A stretch of 64,000 nucleotides of DNA from Thermus brockianus (lineage in GTDB: Bacteria > Deinococcota > Deinococci > Deinococcales > Thermaceae): the NCBI RefSeq assembly GCF_021462505.1, contig NZ_JAKEDV010000007.1, positions 62,001-126,000 of the forward strand. Direction: 5' to 3'. Both the position numbers and the translations under genes were made by a program. Position 1 is the stretch's first letter. Every line of letters begins with the position of its first letter. Below the pieces are notes generated by a model. The model saw nothing but the letters and a program-made list of their open reading frames with translations, was not told where the DNA came from and ran no database searches. Shown here piece after piece: positions 58,239 to 64,000 of the stretch.

Positions 58239-59146
58239 AACCCAGCGAGCGAGCGTGGGCCGTGGTGCAGGGGGCTTACGACCTCCACGTGCACGTGGAG
58301 CCCGATATCCTCCCCAGAAAGACCCACGACCTCGCCCTGGCCGAGCGCTTCCGCCAGGTGGGCCTCAAGGGGTTTGTCCTCAAGTCTCACTACGCCCCCA
58401 CGGCGGAGCGGGCCCAGGTGGTGGGGCGAGCGGTGCCCGGGGTGGAGGTCCTGGGGGCCATCGTCCTAAACCACGGGGTGGGAGGGCTCAATCCTTTGGC
58501 GGCGGAGATCGCCGCCCGGGCCGGTGCTCGCTTTCTCTGGTTCCCCACGGTGGACGCGGCCAACGAGGCCCGCGAGGTGGCAAGGCTTTCCCTGGAGAAG
58601 AAGCCCCAGTGGGCGAGGCTTCAGGAAGCTTTCCGAGAGGCGGGGCTTCTGCCAGCGCCCATAGGGGTCTTGGACGCCAACGGGAAGCTCAGGCCCGAGG
58701 CCCGAGCGGTCCTCGAGGTGGCCGCCCGCCACCGGATGGTGGTGGCCACGGGCCATCTCTCGCGGGATGAGATCTTGAAGGTCGTGGAAGCAGCTTTGGA
58801 GGAAGGGGTATCCCACGTGGTGGTCACCCACCCCGACTACCCCACCCAAGGCCTCCCCTTAAGCGACCAGCGGTACCTGGCCTCCCAAGGGGTGTATTTG
58901 GAACGGTGCTTTACGCCCTCCCATACAGGCAAGGTGCCTTGGGAAAAGCTCTTTCGCGCTATCCGGGAGGCAGGGGTGGAAGGGAGCTTTCTCTCCACGG
59001 ACCTCGGCCAACCGGCCAACCCTCCCGTGGAGGAGGGGCTTGCCCTCTTTGCCGACCGGCTCCTGCAGGCCGGGTTTAGCGAGGAGGAAGTGCGGCATAT
59101 GGCGGTGACCGTGCCCACAGAACTGGCGAAAGGAGGAAAGGGGTGA
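58235..59146 (+). CDS. amidohydrolase-like TIM-barrel protein (DUF6282 type)
   Basis: A 303-residue metal-dependent hydrolase-like protein. The metal pair AYDLHVHVEP is near the front, with KSHYAPTAERAQVV, TGHLSRDEI, VTHPDYPTQG and SFLSTDLGQPANPP at the positions where amidohydrolase-superfamily barrels carry their Lys, His and Asp ligands. Function is not established for this family. The 2-pyrone-4,6-dicarboxylate lactonase LigI belongs to the same superfamily, and such a step would fit between the neighbours; that is inference. It overlaps the GntR gene by 4 nt and the next gene by 4 nt (GTGA). Confidence 0.78.
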   Translation: MKPSERAWAVVQGAYDLHVHVEPDILPRKTHDLALAERFRQVGLKGFVLKSHYAPTAERAQVVGRAVPGVEVLGAIVLNHGVGGLNPLAAEIAARAGARFLWFPTVDAANEAREVARLSLEKKPQWARLQEAFREAGLLPAPIGVLDANGKLRPEARAVLEVAARHRMVVATGHLSRDEILKVVEAALEEGVSHVVVTHPDYPTQGLPLSDQRYLASQGVYLERCFTPSHTGKVPWEKLFRAIREAGVEGSFLSTDLGQPANPPVEEGLALFADRLLQAGFSEEEVRHMAVTVPTELAKGGKG

Positions 59147-59853
59147 AGCGCCTACTGGTGGTGAGCGCCCACGCGGCGGACTTCGTGTGGCGGGCCGGTG
59201 GGGCCATCGCCCTCACCGTGGCCCAAGGGGGTAAGGCCCTGGTGGTGGCCCTGAGCTACGGGGAGCGGGGGGAGTCGGGGGAGCTTTGGAAGGAGCCGGG
59301 ACAGACCCTGGAGCGGGTGAAGGCCATCCGCCAGGAGGAGGCGAGCCGGGCGGCGGCCATTCTGGGGGCCGAGTTTTTGCCCTTGGACCTCGGGGACTAC
59401 CCCTTACGGGTGGACGAGAAGGCCCTGGAGCGCCTCTTGGGGATCCTGGTGGACTTCGCCCCGGACGTGCTCATGACGCACACCCCCAAAGATCCCTTCA
59501 ACCCCGACCACCCGGTGGCCTACGAGGCCACGGAACTCGCGCGGCAATTGGCCTCGGGGGCGGGGGTAGCGAGCGCCTTCAAGACCATCCGTCCTCCCGA
59601 GTTCCTCCTTTTTGAGCCCCACCAGCCCGAGCTCTGCGGCTTCGTGCCCAACCTCTTCCTGGACATCACCTCGGTGTGGGAGAAGAAGCTTAAGGCCATG
59701 GAGGTCTTTGCCTCCCAGGCCTACCTGCGGCGCTACTACGCCGAGCGGGCGGAGCACCGGGCCAACCACGCCCGGCGCATCTTGGGCCTGAAGGATATAG
59801 AGAAGGCGGAAGCCTTCCAGCGGGTTTTGCCGCAGGTGGTGCGAAGCCTTTAG
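59143..59853 (+). CDS. galB: PIG-L/LmbE-fold 4-oxalomesaconate hydratase (GalB type)
   Basis: A 236-residue zinc protein of the LmbE fold. It carries VSAHAADFVWRAGGAIAL instead of the deacetylase motif AHPDDE, then LSYGERGESGELW, LDLGDYPLR and THTPKDPFNPDHP. These match the GalB hydratases of the gallate pathway of Pseudomonas putida rather than N-acetylglucosamine deacetylases. GalB hydrates 4-oxalomesaconate to 4-carboxy-4-hydroxy-2-oxoadipate. The next gene encodes the matching aldolase. GTG start. Confidence 0.85.
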   Translation: MKRLLVVSAHAADFVWRAGGAIALTVAQGGKALVVALSYGERGESGELWKEPGQTLERVKAIRQEEASRAAAILGAEFLPLDLGDYPLRVDEKALERLLGILVDFAPDVLMTHTPKDPFNPDHPVAYEATELARQLASGAGVASAFKTIRPPEFLLFEPHQPELCGFVPNLFLDITSVWEKKLKAMEVFASQAYLRRYYAERAEHRANHARRILGLKDIEKAEAFQRVLPQVVRSL

Positions 59854-59862
59854 GAGGGCAGC

Positions 59863-60531
59863 ATGCTTGCGCCCGAAGAGGTGAAGGAGCTTGCCGAGCT
59901 GGGTAGCGCCACGGTCTACGAGGCTTCAGGGCGGGAGGGGCTGGTTCCTCTTACCTTCCTGCGCCTTCCCCCGGGAGCCAAGGCGGCGGGCCCCGCCTTT
60001 CCCGTGCTCTGCGCCCCGGGGGACAACCTGGGGGCTCATGCCGCCATGGCCGCCCTAAAGCCAGGGGAGGTCCTGGTCCTGGCCCAAGCGGAGGCCGAGC
60101 CCGTGGCCCTGGTGGGGGAGCTCCTGGCCACCCAGGCCAAGGCCCAAGGGGCGGCGGCCCTCCTGGTGGACGGGGCGGTGCGGGATGCCGATGAGCTTGC
60201 GGCCTTGGGCCTTCCGGTTTGGGCCCGGTGGGTGAGCCCCAAGGGGGCGAAGCGGGAAGCCCTTTTGGGCCTCGGGGTTCCTGTCCTCCTGGGGGGCGTG
60301 GAGGTGCGGCTTGGGGACTACCTGGTCCTGGACGGGGACGGGGTGGTGGTGGTGCGCCGGGAGCGGGCCCAAGAAGTATTGCAAAAGGCCCGCGAACGGG
60401 CGGAGCGGGAGGCGCGCTTGCGGGAGCGGTTTGCCCGGGGAGAGCTCTCCTTGGACCTCTACGGCCTAAGGGAACGGGTGGCAAGGCACCTGGAGGAAGC
60501 GGCGCGGCTCCGGGAGGGGAACCGTGGCTAG
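59863..60531 (+). CDS. galC: 4-carboxy-4-hydroxy-2-oxoadipate aldolase, RraA-like (GalC/LigK type)
   Basis: A 222-residue protein of the HMG/CHA aldolase family (RraA-like fold). The signature GELLATQAKAQGAAALLVDGAVRDADEL holds the Gly-rich pyruvate site and the Arg-Asp pair (VRD) that bind the substrate and metal. It would split 4-carboxy-4-hydroxy-2-oxoadipate to pyruvate and oxaloacetate. RraA (RNase E inhibitor) is excluded by the aldolase motif and context. A GGAGGGCAGC ribosome binding site lies in the 9-nt gap after galB. Confidence 0.88.
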   Translation: MLAPEEVKELAELGSATVYEASGREGLVPLTFLRLPPGAKAAGPAFPVLCAPGDNLGAHAAMAALKPGEVLVLAQAEAEPVALVGELLATQAKAQGAAALLVDGAVRDADELAALGLPVWARWVSPKGAKREALLGLGVPVLLGGVEVRLGDYLVLDGDGVVVVRRERAQEVLQKARERAEREARLRERFARGELSLDLYGLRERVARHLEEAARLREGNRG

Positions 60532-61300
60532 GCTTCAGGTGGCGGTATTGGGGCTTGGGGAAGCGGGTTCGGCCATCGCCCAGGACCTCGTCCAAGCGGG
60601 GGCCCGGGTGGTGGGCTACGACCCCATCCCGGAGAAAAACGTGCCCGGTATCCACCGGGCCCAAAGCGAAAGGGAGGCGGCCTATGGGGCCCAGGTGGTC
60701 CTTTCCGTGAACTGGGCCCGGGTAGCCCTGGAGGTGGCCCAGAAAGTGGCCCCGGCCCTTAGCCCAGGCGTGGTCTACGCCGACCTGAACACCGCATCCC
60801 CCAAACTGAAGCGTGCCCTCGCCGAGGCCCTTTCTGGGACGGGCGCCCTTTTCGCCGACGTGGCCCTCATGAGCCCGGTGCCGGGGAAAGGCCTGAGGAC
60901 GCCCTCCCTGGCCTCCGGGCCCGGGGCTAGGGCTTACCGGGAGCGCCTGACGCCCCTGGGGGCCGTGGTGGAGGTGGTGGGCGAGGCCCCGGGGGATGCG
61001 GCTACAAGGAAGCTTCTGCGGAGCGTCTTCTTCAAGGGGATGGCAGCGGCGGTGATGGAGGCCCTGGAGGCGGCGAGGCGCCTGGGCCTGGAAGCGGAGC
61101 TCAAGGCCAACATCGCCCAAACCCTAAAGGAAGCGGACGAAGCCTTGGTGGAGCGTTTGGTGGAGGGGAGCCTGCGCCATGCCGGGAGGCGGTACGAGGA
61201 GATGCTGGCAGCGGCGGAGCTTCTAGAGGAGGTGGGCGTTAAACCCCGGGTAGCCCGGGCTACTGCGGAGCAACTCAGGGCGTGGATGGAGTTGGGGTAG
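60524..61300 (+). CDS. 6-phosphogluconate-dehydrogenase-like NAD(P) oxidoreductase (DUF1932 C-terminus)
   Basis: A 258-residue beta-hydroxyacid-dehydrogenase-like protein. The cofactor motif AVLGLGEAGSAIAQDL is at the front; the Asp of YDP after beta-2 is compatible with NAD. The helical C-terminal half (LRSVFFKGMAAAVMEALEAARRLGLEAELKANI) is of the DUF1932 type, with a Lys at the catalytic-lysine position. Function is unknown for most relatives. In this operon a dehydrogenase converting 4-carboxy-2-hydroxymuconate semialdehyde to the pyrone (the LigC step) is missing, and this is the only candidate. GTG start, 8-nt overlap. Confidence 0.82.
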   Translation: MARLQVAVLGLGEAGSAIAQDLVQAGARVVGYDPIPEKNVPGIHRAQSEREAAYGAQVVLSVNWARVALEVAQKVAPALSPGVVYADLNTASPKLKRALAEALSGTGALFADVALMSPVPGKGLRTPSLASGPGARAYRERLTPLGAVVEVVGEAPGDAATRKLLRSVFFKGMAAAVMEALEAARRLGLEAELKANIAQTLKEADEALVERLVEGSLRHAGRRYEEMLAAAELLEEVGVKPRVARATAEQLRAWMELG

Positions 61301-61361
61301 CCGGCGTGGGGAGGGGGTGGGCAGGCGTGCGGGGAATGGGGCCTGTTATTCCTGGATTTAG

Positions 61362-61373
61362 GGCCTTCGGGCC
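61362..61373 (+). terminator. cUUCGg tetraloop hairpin after the galB-galC operon
   Basis: GGCC-TTCG-GGCC forms a 4-bp stem closed by a C(UUCG)G tetraloop, a very stable RNA loop, 62 nt after the last stop codon. No T-run follows directly, so termination is a guess. Confidence 0.35.
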
Positions 61374-61384
61374 TGATATGCCCT

Positions 61385-61418
61385 ATTTCGCGAAAGGTAC
61401 ATTTCGCGCATGTATAAT
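61385..61418 (+). promoter_or_regulatory. promoter of the tyrosine recombinase gene with palindrome and repeat
   Basis: TATAAT (61413-61418), the only full consensus -10 used by a gene here, ends 6 nt before GTG 61425. TTTCGCGAAA (61386-61395) is a perfect 10-bp palindrome over the -35 position, and ATTTCGCG is repeated 16 bp apart (61385-61392, 61401-61408). The arrangement looks like a repressible promoter. Confidence 0.6.
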
Positions 61419-61424
61419 ACCCCC

Positions 61425-62351
61425 GTGGACCCCAGCGCGCCTGCCCACGTTCTTTGGAAAACCCTCGGCATTAAAAGCCCCGATAATGCCCTTATCCCCC
61501 TCATCCCCTATGCGGAGTACCTCCTCCTGGAAAGGGGCTACTCCCCCCGGGGGGTCCGCCGGTACCTCCAGGACCTCGCCTTCTGGTTCCGCTTCCTCGA
61601 GGCCCAAGACCTTCCCCCAGGCCCCGAGGCGGTGCGGGCCCTTTTGCTCGCCGAGCGCTGGTCCCCGAGGCGGGTCCAGGGGTTCCTCGCCGCCCTAAGG
61701 AGCTACTACCGGTACCTGGCCCAGGTGCGGGGCGAGGCGGCGGAAGACCCCACGGAGGGCATCGGCCGGCCCAAAGCGGGCCGCAGGCTTCCCCTGCACC
61801 CGAACCCCGAGGAGCTCAAGCGCTTCCTCGAGGCCTTCTCCGAGGAAAAGGAAGCGAAGCTCCTCACCGCTTTGGTCCGCTTCCTCTACGGCACGGGCCT
61901 GCGCATCTCCGAGGCGCTTTCCCTTAAGGGGCGGAACGTCGTCCTGGAAAAGGGCCTGCCCGCGGCGGTGCGGGTGGTGGGCAAGGGCAACAAGGAAAGG
62001 CTCGTGCCCCTTTCCAAGACGGCCCGGGAAGCCCTCCTGGAGCTGGGCCTTCCCCAAGGGAATGTTCCTATTTTCACGTTGACCCAAGGCCGCAGGCGGG
62101 GCCGCACCCCTTCCGCCCGCTGGGTGGAGGCCAAGTTCCGGGAAGCCGCCCTTAGGGCGGGCCTGGACCCCCGGCGCTTCACCCCCCACAAGCTCCGGCA
62201 CGCCTACGCCACCTTGCTGGTGGAGGTGGGGGTGGAGCTGGACGCCGTGAAGGACCTCCTGGGCCACGAGTCCATCGCCACCACCCAGATCTACCTCCAC
62301 GCCTCCCGCGAGAGGCTCAAGGAGGCGGCCCAGAAGCTCCCCGAGCTCTAA
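61425..62351 (+). CDS. tyrosine recombinase (XerC/D-like)
   Basis: A 308-residue integrase. The N-terminal SAM-like domain spans about 22-105. The catalytic set is complete: R160 (GTGLRISEA), K187 or K190 (GKGNKER), H255 and R258 (HKLRHA), H281 (LGHES) and nucleophile Y290. Length fits Xer proteins. GTG 61425 is taken as start: the ATG 15 nt upstream would put the TATAAT promoter box inside the coding sequence. It could be the chromosomal Xer protein or an integrase at the edge of the catabolic island; no att or dif site was identified. Confidence 0.92.
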   Translation: MDPSAPAHVLWKTLGIKSPDNALIPLIPYAEYLLLERGYSPRGVRRYLQDLAFWFRFLEAQDLPPGPEAVRALLLAERWSPRRVQGFLAALRSYYRYLAQVRGEAAEDPTEGIGRPKAGRRLPLHPNPEELKRFLEAFSEEKEAKLLTALVRFLYGTGLRISEALSLKGRNVVLEKGLPAAVRVVGKGNKERLVPLSKTAREALLELGLPQGNVPIFTLTQGRRRGRTPSARWVEAKFREAALRAGLDPRRFTPHKLRHAYATLLVEVGVELDAVKDLLGHESIATTQIYLHASRERLKEAAQKLPEL

Positions 62352-63109
62352 AGGGCCGTGGCCCCGCCGTCCACGGGCAGGACCACCCCCGTGATGTAGT
62401 CCGAGGCTGGGCTGGCCAGGAAGAGCACCGCCCCCCCAAGCTCCCCGGGCTTTCCCGCCCGGCCCAGGGGCAAGGTGGCCTTGAGAAGGGGCTCGGCCCG
62501 GGGCAAGACCTTTTCCGTCATGCGCGTGGGGAAAAACCCGGGGGCCAGGGCGTTCACCCGGATGCCCCACCGCCCCCACTTCACCGCCAGGTCCCGGGTG
62601 AGGGCCACAAGCCCTCCCTTGGAGGCGGAGTAGCCCACGGCGTCCAAGACCTCGGGGTACTCCCCCTTAAGCCCGGCCACGGAGGCGATGTGGACGATCT
62701 TGCCGTAGCCCCTCTCCTTCATGCGCTTGGCGGCGGCCCGGCTTGCCAGAAAGGCCCCCACCAGGTTCACCTCCAGGACCTCCCGCACCTTCTCCACGGG
62801 CATCTCCAGGGAAGGCGCCCCCCAGCTGATACCGGCGGCGTTCACCAGGATGGTGAGGGGGCCAAGCTCCCCTTCCACCTGGTCGCAGATCGCCTCTAGG
62901 CGGGCCTCGTCCCGCACGTCCCCCTCCAGGTAGAGGGCGTCCTCCCCGAGATGCTTGCGGGCCTCCTCAAAAAAGCTCGCCCGCCGGGCCATCACCGCCA
63001 CCTTAGCCCCCGCTTCCTTAAGGGCCAGGGCCGCCTCGAGGCCAAGCCCCCTAGAACCCCCCGTGACCAAAGCCGCCTTGCCATCCAGTCGGAACTTCTC
63101 CAGGAACAT
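62348..63109 (-). CDS. short-chain dehydrogenase/reductase
   Basis: A 253-residue classical SDR: TGGSRGLGLEA, NAAGISWG, catalytic Ser in HIASVAG and YSASKGG. It ends SDYITGVVLPVDGGATAL, the common C-terminus. Arg residues after beta-2 (VMARRASF) suggest NADP preference. Substrate is unknown; coupling to a fatty-acyl-CoA synthetase (overlap of one base) suggests a lipid or 3-hydroxyacyl substrate. Its stop overlaps the recombinase stop. Confidence 0.9.
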   Translation of the reverse strand: MFLEKFRLDGKAALVTGGSRGLGLEAALALKEAGAKVAVMARRASFFEEARKHLGEDALYLEGDVRDEARLEAICDQVEGELGPLTILVNAAGISWGAPSLEMPVEKVREVLEVNLVGAFLASRAAAKRMKERGYGKIVHIASVAGLKGEYPEVLDAVGYSASKGGLVALTRDLAVKWGRWGIRVNALAPGFFPTRMTEKVLPRAEPLLKATLPLGRAGKPGELGGAVLFLASPASDYITGVVLPVDGGATAL

Positions 63110-64000
63110 CAGGCACCCCCGTAGTAGCCCTTGTACCGTTCCCTAAGCGCCCGCTTCAGGAACTTCCCGGCGCTCGTGCGCGGGATCTCCTCCACGAAGA
63201 CGTAGGCGTCGGGGAGTTGCCACTTGGCAAAGCCCGCCTGGAGGAGGTGGGCGTTGAGCTCCTCCGGGCTTGGGGCCTCCCCCCGCGGCACCACCACCGC
63301 CAGGGGCCTTTCCTGCCATTTGGGATGGGGAATGGCCACCACCGCCGCCTCCTTCACCTTGGGGTGGCCCATGAGGGCGTTTTCCAGGTCCACGCTGGAG
63401 ATCCACTCCCCACCCGACTTGATGAGGTCCTTGAGCCGGTCCTTGATCTCCACGTAGCCCTCCTCGTCCCACACGGCCATGTCCCCCGTGCGGAACCACC
63501 CGTCCGGGGTGAGGGCCCTCTGGCTCGCCTCCTCGTTTTGGTAGTAGCCCCGGGTGATCCAGGGGCCCTTGAGCTGGATCTCCCCCATGTGCTTCCCGTC
63601 CTGCGGCACGGGGCGGCCCTCCTCGTCCGCCACCCGGAGGCGCACCAGGGGGATGGGAAGGCCGGTCTTGGCCTTGAGGGTGAGCTTCTCCTCCTCGGGG
63701 AGGCCTTCCAGGTGGCTCTTGATGAAGTTCTGCACCACCACCGGGGAGGTTTCCGTGAGGCCGTAGCCCTGGCGCACCTCTATCCCCATCCGCTCAAAGC
63801 GGGCGATGAGGCTCCTGGGGGCGGCGCTTCCCCCCACCACCAGGCGCCTTAGGGTCTTCAGGCGGTGGCCGGTAGTCTCCAGGTGGTCCGCCAGGGCGAG
63901 CCAGACCGTGGGCACCCCGGCGGTGAAGGTGACCCCTTCCCCGTCAAAGAGCTCCACCAGGGAGGCGGGGTCTAGCCTGGGCCCGGGCAGGACCTGCTTG
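63109..64000 (-). CDS. long-chain fatty-acyl-CoA synthetase, C-terminal part
   Basis: The 297 C-terminal codons of an adenylate-forming ligase; the 5' end is beyond the right edge, and the frame is open to the last base (KQVLPGPRLDPASLVELF at the edge). It includes GYGLTETSPVVVQ, the DGWFRTGDMAVWDEEGY motif with the ATP ribose Asp, DRLKDLIKSGGEWIS hinge region, and the catalytic Lys in TSAGKFLKRALRE. It is very like the T. thermophilus long-chain synthetase of known structure. It is the upstream gene of the SDR in one operon. Confidence 0.93.
   Translation of the reverse strand, partial: KQVLPGPRLDPASLVELFDGEGVTFTAGVPTVWLALADHLETTGHRLKTLRRLVVGGSAAPRSLIARFERMGIEVRQGYGLTETSPVVVQNFIKSHLEGLPEEEKLTLKAKTGLPIPLVRLRVADEEGRPVPQDGKHMGEIQLKGPWITRGYYQNEEASQRALTPDGWFRTGDMAVWDEEGYVEIKDRLKDLIKSGGEWISSVDLENALMGHPKVKEAAVVAIPHPKWQERPLAVVVPRGEAPSPEELNAHLLQAGFAKWQLPDAYVFVEEIPRTSAGKFLKRALRERYKGYYGGA

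Noticed and set aside
59143-59853. Annotation as N-acetylglucosaminyl deacetylase (LmbE/PIG-L)
   Set aside because: The deacetylase motif AHPDDE is replaced by AHAADFVWRAGG as in GalB hydratases, and the neighbour is a GalC-type aldolase.
59863-60531. Annotation as RNase E inhibitor RraA
   Set aside because: The aldolase Arg-Asp pair and glycine-rich pyruvate site are intact and the operon is catabolic.
61385-61430. Possible dif site for XerC/D
   Set aside because: ATTTCGCG and TATAAT resemble parts of bacterial dif, but no two 11-bp arms around a 6-bp centre can be aligned, and TATAAT is better explained as a -10 box.
1-64000. CRISPR arrays, rRNA, tRNA, insertion sequences
   Set aside because: No regularly spaced repeats, no rRNA- or tRNA-like segment and no transposase frame with terminal repeats was recognised by eye; a covariance-model scan would be decisive for small RNAs.

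Overview
The window reads as chromosome (or megaplasmid) of a Thermus species. GC is high, codons end mostly in G or C, stop and start codons overlap throughout, and several proteins closely resemble T. thermophilus ones I know: Ndx2-type Nudix, PaaI, HpaB with R100/Y104/H142, and the long-chain fatty-acyl-CoA synthetase at the right edge. Several transcription units have a -10 box only 6-9 nt before the start codon, which indicates leaderless mRNAs. No rRNA, tRNA, CRISPR array or insertion sequence was recognised, and no gene-free gap exceeds 300 bases.

Layout. 1-7.7 kb is housekeeping: partial class-III aminotransferase, Nudix hydrolase, YqeY-like protein, purH, fatty-acid desaturase, dtd, two tandem DegV proteins, serA. 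7.8-12.8 kb is a compact operon with a GbsR/MarR-type regulator, two FtsX-type permeases, a LolA-like carrier, a LolD/MacB-type ATPase and a probable outer-membrane protein; it resembles a lipoprotein-trafficking system. 13-20.8 kb holds a PucR-type regulator and a divergent hpa operon (DapA-like aldolase, HpaG, HpaE, HpaB, HpaC, HpaD) for 4-hydroxyphenylacetate. 20.9-28.5 kb holds a branched-chain-type ABC importer (with LivM-LivG fused), PaaI, PaaK, a FlK-like thioesterase and an SDR, behind a promoter with a PaaR-type operator. 28.4-32.9 kb holds an MFS transporter, a thioredoxin-like protein and pyruvate phosphate dikinase.

33-61.3 kb is an aromatic-acid catabolic island. QuiC (dehydroshikimate dehydratase) and PobA (4-hydroxybenzoate hydroxylase) both make protocatechuate. 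Three more uptake systems are present: TctABC, a DctPQM TRAP transporter and a second Liv cassette with another LivM-LivG fusion. One meta-cleavage unit (extradiol dioxygenase, CMD-family protein, IclR regulator, then DmpF/G/H/C/E-type enzymes and two tautomerase-family subunits) leads to pyruvate and acetyl-CoA. A second unit (extradiol dioxygenase, GntR regulator, DUF6282-type amidohydrolase, GalB-type hydratase, GalC-type aldolase, DUF1932 dehydrogenase) looks like a protocatechuate 4,5-cleavage pathway assembled from unusual families. A tyrosine recombinase (61.4 kb), an SDR and a fatty-acyl-CoA synthetase close the window.

Most interesting points: (1) the two small tautomerases carry complementary halves of the 4-oxalocrotonate tautomerase active site, one lacking Pro1 and the other lacking Arg11, which suggests an obligate heteromer; (2) the 56.6-61.3 kb unit may be an undescribed variant of the 4,5-cleavage route; (3) two operons 14 kb apart share the same TTGTTGACA operator/-35 element, which ties TRAP-PobA to that unit through the GntR regulator.
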